A stretch of 64,000 bases of DNA from Stagonosporopsis chrysanthemi (taxonomy: Eukaryota; Ascomycota; Dothideomycetes; Pleosporales; Didymellaceae), in the NCBI GenBank assembly GCA_022560025.1, contig JAFISE010000065.1, forward strand, positions 102,827 through 166,826, in the 5' to 3' direction. Under the pieces are notes generated by a model, which did no database searches, was not told the DNA's origin, and saw only the letters and a list, made by a program, of their open reading frames with translations. Position numbers and translations under genes: made by a program. This document shows positions 32,507 to 43,502 of this stretch, one piece after another (within the stretch, counting starts at the first letter, position 1; every line of letters starts with the position of its first letter).

Positions 32507-33909
32507 TTAGGAGAGGTTGCCAGCAAGGCCTTGACCAATCTGCTCACTCGAGAATGCGATCAGAGCTTGAGCTGCTCTTATCTCCGCCGGCGAGCGCCCC
32601 TCCATCTCATTCTTCGGAGCTGAAGCCAACTTTAGCACCCCATCAGCCTCCTCTTTCTCGAGTCTCAGAAGCATGCACAACTCCTCTATTTGCTCGACTG
32701 TCACCTTACCCACGCACTTCATCTGCAGAACGTCCTTGCTTAGATCATCTACCGCATAAAAATGCGGCCAAGAGACAGTCTCCATCCTCCGTGCAAAGCG
32801 CTTCATGTGCTCCCATTGAGCTTCGTTAACCTTGGGTTTCGCGCTGCCTACGCCCTGCATTGAGAAGCGGAGTTTGTGACTGACTTTGCGTGCATACGTC
32901 TCGGGAATGGAGAGGAAGTCGCTGCAGTCCGTGAAGAGGGAGGACTTGTCCACAAGATTGCAGGATGCAGCTGCTTCTGCGCCCTACTCTTGAACTTTCA
33001 TCCAGAGACTTCTCAAGGCCTTCATATGCGTTGACGTGCGCAGAGAGAGCATCTCGAGGGCTTCGAGGGCTGTTAAGCTAAGCTCAGATAGGAGCGTGGA
33101 GGAATCCAAAGCATCTTCTTCAAGCTCCTCAGACCGAGCTTCGCCGCTGATATCGAGCCTGCCGAGACCGTTCGCGAAGCGTGTGCGAGGACGTGCCTTT
33201 GTTGCGGAGACTTTCGATGTGCTCATCCGAGACGCATGGGCAGTCTCAGAGCCTTGCGTTTCATGCGTGGCTGTCTATATCAGTGAGCTGAGGTTAATTT
33301 GCTCCTTTGTCACATACACTTCTTGCTGGAGTCACTCTCAAGGACGCTGCTGTCCTTCGCTGCAAGCATCTTGTGCTCCATCACAACATCGAGCTTCCCC
33401 AGGAGGGCCTTGACCTCGCCACGGGGAATCTGCATCAGCGTCCCAACGTCCTTAAGTGTCTGCGGCTCAATGTCCGCTCTCTTCTTCTGTGAAGTCGCAG
33501 TCCAAATCTCCATGACGTGCTTCGCGTACTCCTGCCCGTTCTTCTCGATTCTCTCGCGCAAACCTTTGGCTTTGTCCCACTGCTTGTTGCGCATACTGAG
33601 GCCCTTTTTCTTTACCGTGGGTAAAGTACCCAGACAGGAGCGCATGACTTGGTGTGCGAGCGGTTTGGTCATGGTCAACAGTTGGCCAACGTCTTGGAAA
33701 GCCGAAGTTTTCTTTTTGTGAGTGCTCGCCGCATATGCTCCGTGTACTTCATCCCAAAGAACTTTCACTTGGTTGAACTCGGCGAGTGTACGATTGGATA
33801 GCTTTTTGAAAGCAAAGGTGCCGAATTCGCTCAACTCGGTAAAAGTGGCAGTCGGTTCAGAAGCGCTGATAGACACAGCGAGCGGCGGAGCATCTGAAGT
33901 GGTCGCCAT
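32507..33909 (-). CDS. uncharacterised two-module helical protein with an in-frame TAG
   Basis: I do not recognise this family. Exon 1 (33909-33318) and exon 2 (from 33270) are joined by a 47-bp intron (GTATGT, CACTGAT, CAG). Read simply, translation stops at TAG 32986-32984 after 292 residues. The same frame then stays open to 32507. The sequence on both sides of the TAG resembles module 1 of the same protein: KLSNRTLAEFNQVKVLWDEV versus MLSLRTSTHMKALRSLWMKV before the stop, and TSAFQDVGQLLTM versus SSLFTDCSDFLSI after it. So the stop falls inside a second module copy. Options are a nonsense mutation, readthrough, or a weak 51-bp in-frame intron (33001... region, donor GTTCAA, acceptor AAG). 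The downstream gene at 34967-35569 carries a third copy. Confidence 0.65.
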
Positions 33910-34966
33910 GGTGTGCTGTGGCTATCGAGATTCGAAGCTTGAGACTCGAGCGTGTGAAGTAAGCTTGTAAAGAATAATCATTAAGGCAAAAGCGCATCGG
34001 ATGGCGACCTGGGTGAGAAGGCACAGTCTTGTTGTGGGGATCAAAACAAACGCATCTAAATCTGCTTTCTGCCTTTTCACCTAGACACTTCATCATGAGC
34101 TACGACCTCTGAGTACGCACTGACCGCATCTTTCGTTTAGACTTAGAAACAAATGGATGTGTTCATGCTAATCGAGCCTAATCAGGGCGAGATACTACCT
34201 TGCTTACATTACTAGCTTATCAAACCGACGCTCGACTTGGTTACAGTATCGCAGCTGGGCTCATACACGCAACCATGTCAATACCAGGCGCGATTGGTAG
34301 ATTTTAGATACAGAATCTGTCGCCAGGAGTGTCAGAGCCGTGCCATGGCGAAATCTCTGCGCGTAAATACGGTCGCGTGCAGTGAAAGGAACAAGGATGC
34401 GAGTGCACGACATTACCCACTCAATGCAGCAATGATATCTGTAACGGTGTAGAGAGAGAGGAGGACTGCGCTTCATTGACTATTGACGTGGGCTGAGCTG
34501 CTTATATGCCTGCCCATACACAAGCTATCCTAACTCGTACTAGAGTAGGCCTGGGCAGAGCCCAACCGTTACAATATCAAACGCGCTTTCACAGTTACCT
34601 ACACACGATATCTCAAAATCATAATAGACGTGGATATTATATAGCTAATTCGTCGATATTCCATCAAACAACTCACATTCAGATGGGTGGAGTCGGGATA
34701 CCCCATTCTAAATGGCATTTGGTGCTTCGGCATGGTTCACCGTGAGTTCGATTTCGGGTTTCCCAGGCTTTCGCCGGGTCATTTTTTTGCTTCTTTTTGC
34801 TCGAGCAGATGTTTTTATTTGCGGTGCGTCACGTCACGTGCGATGCATCTTGATAGCTACGATGAGCTGGGGCGTATGAAGCTTGTCGTTCATACGTCTT
34901 GTTCATTCCTCGTGAATTACTTGATTCGCTATTGTTTATGCCACGCAGCTCTATTGGTGAACGTAC
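33910..34966. other. intergenic interval between module-family genes
   Basis: About 1.06 kb without a credible gene. The part around 34600-34680 is AT-rich and could be old repeat-derived DNA, but I see no paired termini. Confidence 0.4.
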
Positions 34967-35569
34967 TTAGCCACACGCCTTCTCGTCGACCTCCTCACCA
35001 TCTACAAATAACCCATCCTCGACCTTGACTTCGTCGACGACCTTCTCAAGCTCAGCTAGAATGATCCCCCCTTCGGCGCTCCTATGCTGCCAAAGTAGAC
35101 CCAGGTCTTTCACCGTCACATCCTGCACATCCTCACCCTTCATGTCCAGCACCTTCCTCCAGAGCCGTATGACATTCGTGACATGATCAGGGTGCTGCAA
35201 TGACAATCTGTTCCCAAGCGCTCGCACCTTACCCCACTGCCAGTCAGTCAGATCGTTCTTCGCCAACCTGTGTATGCGGCCTTCGACTTGATTCAACACC
35301 AGACGCGCAAGACCCTCGGGCATAGTCAGCAGCGCGCCGGTGTCTTGGAGGATAGCAGTTCGAGTCTTGGGTGTTCGGTCGTACTGCGACGTTGGGCTGT
35401 GCAAGAAGAAAGCAGTGTTTTGGTCGATGAAATTTGTAATGTTGTTCCGTAGCGACTTGAGGAGCGCGACATCGATTGCTGAGCGCCGCGAGAGCTTTGC
35501 GAAGGTGCGTCGAGCGGAATCGCTAAGATCCACGTCCGGGTTCAAAGTCGAAGTGCAGGTGGTGTTCAT
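34967..35569 (-). CDS. uncharacterised single-module paralogue of the neighbouring gene
   Basis: A single exon of 200 residues from the ATG of MNTTCTSTLNPDVDLSD. The open frame extends upstream to 35956, but the extension is Ser/Cys-rich and unlike the module. It shares the module with the gene at 32507-33909: FAKLSRR near the start, then TAILQDTGALLTMPEG. Next come QWGKVRALGNRL and VTVKDLGLLWQ near the end. It is predicted to be mostly helical and soluble, with an acidic C-terminus (VEDGLFVDGEEVDEKACG). No catalytic motif or membrane segment is seen. The function is unknown. Confidence 0.7.
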   Translation of the reverse strand: MNTTCTSTLNPDVDLSDSARRTFAKLSRRSAIDVALLKSLRNNITNFIDQNTAFFLHSPTSQYDRTPKTRTAILQDTGALLTMPEGLARLVLNQVEGRIHRLAKNDLTDWQWGKVRALGNRLSLQHPDHVTNVIRLWRKVLDMKGEDVQDVTVKDLGLLWQHRSAEGGIILAELEKVVDEVKVEDGLFVDGEEVDEKACG

Positions 35570-36032
35570 GCTGGCGGATGGAGACAATCGTTTTGAACGC
35601 GACTTGGAGCAACGGAAACAGTTGACACTTGGCTGTGCAGTAAGGAGCTGTGGGCAAGAAGGCGAAGGGGCGTGAGGAGAGATTGATGGTCTGATGACTC
35701 CGGCCTTTGCCTTCACTTTCGCTATTGCGTTCGGCCCAGGAGCACTGCCATCCAGAATTTCAAAATATTTACCACATACGATCAATCTCACGTGTCCTTC
35801 TTGTGAATATGATGAGGCTGTCAGGTAGGCAACAGCCGTATCCAAGACTTGGCCAATGAATGACGCTGTTGTCGAGACTAGGCTTGTGACTGACAAGGTG
35901 CAAACGCAGCAGAAGTGAAGGCCACCGCAGGTGAAGGGAGAGAAAACCCGGCACACTTGTCTGCAAGCACATCATTGCACACTTTTGCGCCCTCTCACAT
36001 TCTCACACACATCGACTCAACCCTGCTGCAAC
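35570..36032. promoter_or_regulatory. divergent upstream region
   Basis: 463 bp between the single-module gene (-) and the HTH-like protein gene (+). No specific motif is recognised. Confidence 0.35.
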
Positions 36033-37775
36033 ATGGCTTCTCAACCGTCAACTCCTGACACCTCTCGTGCAGACGTAGCAGCTATCTTGCTATCGATGTC
36101 ACAGACCCCTGGGCAAGGCCGTAGGACTCCGAGAACACCCGAGAACGTTGTACGTCGTCCAAGTATTTCTGATACTCTTAGCGCCGACTCGGTCAAAGTC
36201 TCCAAAGTCTCCAATAGCGATGATGAAGCCACGGGCATGGAAGTTCAGATGCCTTGTTGCGAACTGAGCGATAACAAGGACGTTGGGTCGAACAGCTGCA
36301 GCGCGCTGCATGCCTCAGGTGCTTTACCGGTCGTGCCGACGACAGCACCGATGTTTCCACGTTTCAATCCTTGGGCAACCTTCCCTGACAATATTGTTGA
36401 AGTCAATCTACCTTACAGTACTCCCGCATACAGATCCTCGTTCATGGAGCATTCGGGAACATGTTCGTTTGCTAGGGCGGCCAGCCCGACCCAGCCTGTG
36501 AGTCTTGGAAGAGCTGCACAAATTAAAGACAGTCCAGGTTCAGATTCACGCTCGCCGTCGTTGACACCTTCACATATGATTGACAGCCTTCTGGGGCCTC
36601 CTTCATTATCTAACGAGACAAGAGTCGCTCCTTTGTCGGCTCCGGTACCCATGAGGTTTCAGAGCAGCGGTCGACCGCCATACAAGGACTTAGTCATGCC
36701 GCGCCCTCAAAACATTGTAATGGAAATTTCGCGACCCAAGTCTCAGCGACGACCCGATACCGAAATCACCCCCGATATTTCTGATCTTCCTGTGAAGCAT
36801 GCTCGCCCAGCACCTCAGCATCTTGTCCAACTCCCATTCATACCAACAGGGTATATGGCTCGAGCCAAGGATTTGGCGGATACTCAGACCACACCTGAGC
36901 CAGCGCCATCAAAGGATACAAAGGTGCATGGAAGGATGCGGATAGTCTGGCGTCCACAAAAGCATGCTGTAAGCCCTCCAAGAGATAACGCAGCGAAACG
37001 TTGGAGGGATGGCTTTGAACAGAGGGAGATTTACATCGCCGACTTCAAATACCGCACCTTGAAAGCTATTCAGATGCCAGCACGAGACGATGTACTGCCA
37101 GGTCAAGACCCACCTGAGCCAACCCCCACAACCTTGCCCTACGGAGACGACATCGACTTTCAAACCAGCATGCTTCTGTATTGGCTTGATGAGAAAGAGA
37201 CAACGTACACGGAGTGTTCTCGGCGATTTAGGGCAAAGTTCCCAGGAGAGACAGCTACCGACGACACAATCCGCAAGAAGCACCATGCTGCACTGATTCG
37301 GCTCGCAAAGAAGTATGGATTGAAGCCAGAGACTGAGCTCAAGGAGCCAAGTAAGAGCGTTACGCGCCGTGGTCAGCAGGCTGGTCAAAGGTTCAACATG
37401 ATTGGTGGCAAGGTCGTCTATTCTGCAGCCGCTGGTCCTGATGTTGCTGGGAAAGTTCGGCGAAGGAGGGTCAGCGAGCCAACGGCTGATCGAGGATTTC
37501 TGAAGGCGTGCATTTGTGTCTGGAAAGATACCTCGGATGTGAGCTTTGCAGAAATTCAGCAGAGGTTGGTCCGTGAGTACAACTGGGACATCGGCACAAA
37601 CACAGTCCAGAAGCTGTACTACCGTGAGCGCGGGCGAGTCTACGACACGTATGATGACAAAGACAACGATGCTGAGGATGAGCAAGGCACGGAAGAGACT
37701 GCCGAGACCGCCAGTGCAGAATCTGACCAGACCAAGGAGGTTAGGGAGGAGACCCTCGCCATCACTGCTGATTAG
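36033..37775 (+). CDS. Myb/HTH-like nuclear protein of unknown function
   Basis: A single exon of 580 residues. Residues 1-330 are Ser/Pro-rich and probably disordered. Two helical segments resembling Myb/SANT-type helix-turn-helix units follow: LLYWLDEKETTYTECSRRF...DDTIRKKHHAALIRLAKKYG and, later, FLKACICVWKDTSDVSFAEIQQRL...NTVQKLYYRERG. Both have the spacing of a small three-helix DNA-binding unit. The C-terminus is acidic (DDKDNDAEDEQGTEE). A transcription or chromatin role is inferred only from this; there is no named family match I would defend. Confidence 0.7.
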   Translation: MASQPSTPDTSRADVAAILLSMSQTPGQGRRTPRTPENVVRRPSISDTLSADSVKVSKVSNSDDEATGMEVQMPCCELSDNKDVGSNSCSALHASGALPVVPTTAPMFPRFNPWATFPDNIVEVNLPYSTPAYRSSFMEHSGTCSFARAASPTQPVSLGRAAQIKDSPGSDSRSPSLTPSHMIDSLLGPPSLSNETRVAPLSAPVPMRFQSSGRPPYKDLVMPRPQNIVMEISRPKSQRRPDTEITPDISDLPVKHARPAPQHLVQLPFIPTGYMARAKDLADTQTTPEPAPSKDTKVHGRMRIVWRPQKHAVSPPRDNAAKRWRDGFEQREIYIADFKYRTLKAIQMPARDDVLPGQDPPEPTPTTLPYGDDIDFQTSMLLYWLDEKETTYTECSRRFRAKFPGETATDDTIRKKHHAALIRLAKKYGLKPETELKEPSKSVTRRGQQAGQRFNMIGGKVVYSAAAGPDVAGKVRRRRVSEPTADRGFLKACICVWKDTSDVSFAEIQQRLVREYNWDIGTNTVQKLYYRERGRVYDTYDDKDNDAEDEQGTEETAETASAESDQTKEVREETLAITAD

Positions 37776-38138
37776 AATGTTGGCTGTCAAATCAACATGC
37801 ATGTTCTGTAATCCTTCATGTCGCTTTGCATTACGATCCAGTATTTTTGGTCTTTTGGAAGGCGGGATTGACATCTTAAGCCGGTAACTTGATCCCTGGA
37901 CAAGACCAGTTTGGTTGCAACCATCAATTACATGTTCACGAACCGCAAAAGCCGATGCCCGTGATGTTGGAGGTCAGGTGGCAATGCACCACGACTCATG
38001 CAGCTAGTCCGCCTTGGCTCGCTAAGCGACCCGCCCACCTGAATATCGCCGCGGCGTCGCGAACTTTTCGATTCTTCAACCTCGACGTTCAACTAACCCG
38101 GACTTATCAGAAAAGACAGACCACCTCTCGCACTAGCC
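37776..38138. promoter_or_regulatory. upstream region of RPL12
   Basis: 363 bp, with pyrimidine-rich sequence around 38060-38100 just before the start, as usual for ribosomal protein genes. No specific element is assigned. Confidence 0.4.
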
Positions 38139-38765
38139 ATGCGTGAGTATCGTCCTTCTGATCGGCTGCGACAGCCTGGCTAACGACCGCTGCAGCTCCC
38201 AAGTTCGACGCCTCCGAGGTCAAGGTCATCCACCTCCGTGCGACCGGTGGTGAAGTCGGTGCCTCCTCCGCTCTCGCCCCCAAGATCGGTCCTCTCGGTC
38301 TCTCGCCCAAGAGTGCGTACACCTCCAAGTCAATCGCGCGCATAATTGCGCATGCACTGTTCCGACCAAACGCTAACGGGATTTACAGAGGTTGGTGAAG
38401 ATATCGCCAAGGCCACCGGTGACTGGAAGGGTCTGCGCGTCACCGTCAAGTTGACCATTCAGAACCGTCAGGCTGCCGTCTCGGTCGTTCCCTCCGCTTC
38501 TTCCCTCGTCATCAAGGCCCTCAAGGAGCCTCCCAGGGACCGCAAGAAGGAGAAGAACATCAAGCACACCAAGTCCATCCCTCTCGACGAGATCATCACC
38601 ATCGCCAGGACCATGCGCTTCAAGTCCATGGCTAAGTCCCTCGAGGGTACCGTTCTTGAGATCCTCGGAACTGCCTTCTCCACTGGCTGCCAGGTTGACG
38701 GCCGCAGCCCCAAGGCTATTCAGGAGGACATCCACTCCGGCGAGATCGAGATCCCTGAGGAGTAA
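38139..38765 (+). CDS. RPL12: 60S ribosomal protein L12 (uL11)
   Basis: I predict three exons: 38139-38142 (only four bases), 38196-38312 and 38389-38765. Introns are 38143-38195 (GTGAGT, GCTAAC, CAG) and 38313-38388 (GTGCGT, GCTAAC, CAG). They yield 165 residues, the standard length, starting MPPKFD. Conserved stretches are [18 protein letters not shown], then LTIQNRQA and [10 protein letters not shown]. The protein sits at the base of the ribosomal stalk. The four-base first exon ending after ATGC explains why no long ORF begins at the start codon. Confidence 0.97.
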
Positions 38766-39268
38766 ATGTTTGCACATCGGTAAAACGGTGCATGACAGAC
38801 ATGATTGGATGATTTACGCCATAGATGGTTTACATAGCTGAATGAGCAGTACGTCTCCAACACAGAGCTCCAGTCGGTGACTGGTGGGACAAGCCCAGCT
38901 ACGGCGTTTGAGGTGTCTACATCAAAAGTGACCTTGGCATAAGGCAATGAGATACCCATTTTGTCGAACCCTATCTGTTTCTCTGTCACTGTGAACTGTG
39001 CCTACCTGCTTGGTGAACTCTTCCACATGCTCTTCACATCCGATCGCAATTGTACTTTGCGTCTGATGCTGCGCACGTCTGTCCATAGGTATCGAAGGTA
39101 GCAAAGTTGAATCACTCCCGCTCTTTCGTAGCATTGCAATCAATTTTGACCCCGGAAACACTAGCTCCATACTGGTGCTAGCGCTTTCTTTATCGATAAG
39201 AAATATAGCAGGTGCTGTTGCAAAAAGTTGGAGGCCATCGACACGGTCGCGCGCTGAACAACATCAAG
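38766..39268. promoter_or_regulatory. region between RPL12 and the DEAH helicase, with GATA-type palindrome
   Basis: 503 bp without a gene. At 39189-39203, 66 bp before the helicase ATG, lies TTTATCGATAAGAAA. Its core TTATCGATAA is palindromic and carries GATA-factor-like half sites on both strands. The same 15-mer recurs at 43200-43214. Confidence 0.5.
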
Positions 39269-41667
39269 ATGTCGAAGGAAAATCCAAGCAGAGAGACGTC
39301 TAAGATCACAGAAAATGTTAGCAACGATGTGAATCTGAAGCAGGGCAAGAAGAGAAAGCGGGTGGAAGTGCCAAAGAAAGGTGACGGGAAGTTGATTAAA
39401 TTCGAGGAGCCGAAACTCTCCAGTGTCGAGACAGCAGAGGCAAAACCTGAAAAGCCAAAGTCAAAATCCGGAAGCTCAACCCCAGGCCGGAAAAACGACA
39501 AACAAGCAACAGGACGAAATGGGAAACCAGCGAATACAAGACTTCAGCAGAATATACCGCCGCACCTCCTGCGCAAGCGTGACGAGCTTCTTCCCAAGAG
39601 AAAGGCCCTGCCCATCTGGTCAAAGGCGCAAGAGATCAGACTGTCTCTCAAGAAAAACAACGTCCTCGTCCTGACCGGAGAGACAGGTTCCGGAAAGTCC
39701 ACCCAGGTCCCACAGTTCCTGCTGAGTGAGAAGTGGTGTACGAAATGCATAGCTATCACACAACCCCGTCGAGTCGCTGCCATTTCCTTAGCCAGGCGAG
39801 TTGCGGAAGAGATGGGCAGTTACATGGGGAGCCAGAGCCCTATGGCAAAAGTCGGTTACAGCGTGCGTTTCGATAATGCCACTGGACCCAACACAAGGAT
39901 CAAATTTCTCACCGAAGGAATGCTACTTCAGGAAATGCTGAGAGACCCTATCATGTCGCAGTACAGTGCTGTAGTGGTCGACGAGGTGCACGAAAGGAGT
40001 GTGAACGTTGATTTGATTCTTGGGTTTTTGAAGAATCTGTGCGCAGGTGTCGAGCAGAGTGGCAAGAAGCGTGATCAGCCTCTCAGAGTCGTCATTATGA
40101 GTGCTACTGCGGATGTCGAAGCACTTGTAGGTTTCTTCGATGAGGCTGCAGCACCAGACAAGTCTTTGGTGGCAGCAGATGGGGATGTGGTCATGAAGGA
40201 TGAGAAAGAAATCACGAGCCAGGTATCTAAGTGTTTTGTGGAGGGTCGGCAATTCCCAGTCAAGACGGTGCATCTTCCAAGCCCTACACAGGACTGGGTG
40301 GAAGCTGCATTGAAGCTCGTCTTTCAAATCCACTACAAGGAGCCGCTGCCTGGAGACATTCTTGTGTTCTTGACAGGTCAGGACACAATTGAGGGTCTGG
40401 AAAAGCTTGTTAACGACTATGCTGAGGGCATGGACAGTGAAGTACCTAAGGTGAGTTCAAAATCTTTCCCTGGTCCTTGAGTCGCGGTCGCTGACAGCTA
40501 CAGCTCCTTGTTCTGCCATTGTTTGCTGCACTCCCGCAGCATGCCCAACAACGCATCTTCGAGCCGACTCCAGTTCGCACAAGAAAAGTTATCCTCGCGA
40601 CAAATATCGCCGAAACGTCCGTGACAGTGCCGGGTGTGCGATATGTCATAGACTGCGGCAAGTCGAAAACAAAGCAGTTCCGCAGCCGACTAGGCCTCGA
40701 ATCACTGCTCGTCAAGCCAATCTCAAAATCTGCCGCAATCCAGCGCAAAGGTCGTGCCGGTCGTGAGGCCCCAGGACAATGCTACAGACTATACACCGAG
40801 TCCGGCTACGATGAGATGGAGGAGCGCACGACCCCCGAAATCCTGCGATGCGATCTCAGCCAAGCAATCCTGACGATGAAAGCGCGCGGCGTAGACGACG
40901 TGCTCAACTTCCCCTTCCTCGACCGCCCTCCACGTGAAGCCCTTGAAAAAGCCCTCCTGCACCTCCTGCACCTCCAAGCACTTACCGAAACGGGCACAAT
41001 CAGCGATGTCGGTCTTAAGATTGCAAAGTTCCCGCTCACACCTACTCTGGGTCGTGTGCTCGTCGAAGCCGCAAGACCAGAGCGCGACTGCCTCCTCGAC
41101 GTCATCGACATCATCTCTGCGCTGAGCGTAGAGAACGTGTTTCTCAATCTTGTGACGGAGGAGCGTAAGGAAGAAGCCGAGGAGGCGCGTCGAGAACTGT
41201 ATCGTCGCGAAGGCGATCACATGACGCTGCTTGTCACTGTGCAGCGGTATGCGGAAGAGCAATCCGACCGCAAAGCGTGGTGCATCAGGCACTTTGTCTC
41301 GCATCGCGCTATGCAGAACGTTATGAATGTGCGGAAGCAGTTGAGGCAGCAGTGCCAGCAGCTCAAACTTCTTACACCAGGAGACGACCAAGACACGTCG
41401 AATCCGTCAGAGGAGCGGACCCAAAATATTCTCGCGTGCATGTTGAGAGGATTTGTGGCGAACACGGCGAGATTGATGCCGGATGGAAGCTACAAGACGC
41501 TCAACGGGAATCAGCTTGTGGCGATACATCCTGGATCTGTCCTGTTTGGGCGCAAAGTGGAGGCCATCGTATTCAATGAGTTTGTGTTCACTGGTAAGGC
41601 ATGGGCTAGGGGTGTAAGTGCGGTACAGTTGGACTGGGTTTCGGAGGTCATCGACTCTATTTTGTAA
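39269..41667 (+). CDS. DEAH-box RNA helicase, Dhr2/DHX33 type
   Basis: Exons 39269-40450 and 40504-41667 (53-bp intron, GTGAGT...CTGAC...CAG) give 781 residues. Helicase motifs in order are GETGSGKST (137-145), TQPRRVAA, DEVHERS (a DEVH variant of DEAH), SAT, LTGQ, TNIAETSVT and QRKGRAGR. The HA2 and OB-fold regions follow. The N-terminal 110 residues are Lys-rich with nuclear-localisation character. The compact size and lack of splicing-helicase N-terminal domains suggest the nucleolar Dhr2/DHX33 group, acting in 18S rRNA processing. The exact orthology is inferred. Confidence 0.88.
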
Positions 41668-41707
41668 TGCGGAAGAGGGGTTCGGAGCCCCTGGAGTCAT
41701 CGAAAGC

Positions 41708-43256
41708 TCAATCAATGACATCGTCCCTCCTTGCAAAGATCTCCTTCAGCACGTCATCCGTCTTCGCTCCGATCGCATTGTGATACATCGAGTTCGTGAC
41801 AAACGGTTTGCACCCCCTGATCGTGTTCGCAGTTTCCATGCTCAAGTCGAAATCGACATACATGTCGTCGTGATAGACCGCTGCATACGTAGGCACCTCG
41901 TTTTTCTTCAGCTGCTCGCTATCGTAGAGTTTGGGCCAGTCCTTCTCGTCGGCAAGCAGTTGGCCCACTTGCTTCAATTTCGCGAGCTCCGGGTAGCAGT
42001 CGAACATGAATGGGTATATCATTTCACCAGTGAAGTACACTGGGTCTGCAGAGTCCACGTTCTGCAGCGAGAACTCGGGGAACTTTTCAAGAACCCGTTC
42101 AGCGGACCAATTCGCTGCCTCACCTTGGCAGTAGATGGGCTCGTGTAGCAAGGCATAGATGACATTCGTATCCCACGACTGGGCAGCCTCAAGTGCGAGA
42201 ACAGTGGGTCGTGTCAGGTGTCCAAACTGGCTCAAATCCGTGTCTGCTCGCAGGACTAAAGAGTGCACCTCGTCAAAACCTCCGTGTTTACCGAAGAAGA
42301 TTCCGAGTTGGAGAAATCGTCGAGCGCTCAGGTAGCCCTCTCCACCTTGTACGCGCACTGTGGTGTCGCCAAATCTGGACAGGAGCTTGATGATGCGCTT
42401 CACTCGGTCAACATCCTCGGGGTACTTCTTGTAGTATTGTTCGTTTCTCCTCTTTACACGTTTGTACAGACGCTCATACACTTCATCCGGGTTGCTGCGT
42501 AGAGGTGGTAGTCCGCCGAAGAGGAACGCTTCTTTCACGCCTTCAGGGTAGAACGAGAGATATGTCGTTGCGCAAAAACCGCCAAACGACTGCCCCATTA
42601 TTGACCACTTCTTCTTGTCCTTCGGATAGTCTGCGGTCAGTGCTTTCCGAACAGCTTCGCAATCCTTGACAATGCTGTCCGCGCGGAAGCTCTTCATGTA
42701 CTCTGCTTGGACTTTTTCATCACCACGGAGCTGCAGAGAACTCTGGCTGATGGCGGTTGACAGACCAGTACCGCGTTGGTCGAGCATCAGAACACGATAT
42801 CCCTTGTCCAGGATAGTCGGAACCCAAGACACATTCTCAGGGCTGCGGCATTCAAAGCCTGGGCCGCCCTGCAGGTAGACCAGCCATGGTAGTTGGACTT
42901 TCTTTGGGTCTGGTGCACCTTCCGGTGAGTAGTCGGCCGGCTTCTCGGCTTTCAGCGCTGAGCGTGCAAACAGTTGCAAATGTCCTGCTGAGGGGTTCGA
43001 GTAATCACGAGGTACCTGGAAGAAGTGCTCGGTAACTCTGAGCTTGCCTGTCCCAGTCAGAGGTTTGGCACTTGCGTTGGTAGTCAGAGTAATATACCAG
43101 GCACCAAATGACTTCTTTGCTCGAGGATCTTCGCTGCTTGAATCATGTTGCTGACGTTTGTTGCGGACGCGCGGGGGCTGTAGTGAATATCAAGTAGCTT
43201 TTATCGATAAGAAAGTGCCCCACATCCTCCACCACCTTGTGCAGGCTATGATGCAT
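41708..43256 (-). CDS. proline iminopeptidase-like S33 alpha/beta hydrolase, N-terminus unresolved
   Basis: The main exon runs from 43177 to 41708 and encodes about 489 residues with no in-frame ATG in its family-conserved N-terminal part (KKSFGAWYITL...LRVTEHFFQVPRDYSNP). A CAG acceptor at 43180-43178 suggests a short upstream exon. One phase-consistent candidate is ATG at 43256 with donor GTGGTG at 43235, but this is weak. The core has LVYLQGGPGFE (HGGP-like oxyanion motif), DQRGTGLS and GQSFGG (nucleophile Ser). The late HDDMYVD and YHNAIG supply the likely Asp and His. The family removes N-terminal residues, often Pro, from peptides. Confidence 0.82.
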
Positions 43257-43502
43257 GAGCCAGGCTCAGGTCACCTGTCCAATTATATCGAGCGCCTCGA
43301 CAAGTCTCGTAGGAGCGCCGGCACCTCAAATCTCCTTGATCACACCCTTTTTGCTCGTCGAGAGCTTCTCTTGTTTGCGGCTTTGAAAGCGAAATTTTCT
43401 AGCAGTTGCGGGGGGCGAATTTTCAATTGGACATTCGAGGCCAACTTTGAGAGCGATTGAGCGCTCTCCAAGCTCTAAAATAAAGACTTAGAGTCAGTCG
43501 CG

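Noticed and set aside
34540..34760. possible transposon relic or tRNA-like sequence
   Set aside because: I saw no terminal repeats, no target-site duplication and no credible cloverleaf with A and B boxes.
36909..37874. 321-codon minus-strand ORF over the HTH-like gene
   Set aside because: It is antisense to a frame with coherent helical domains and has no recognisable feature.
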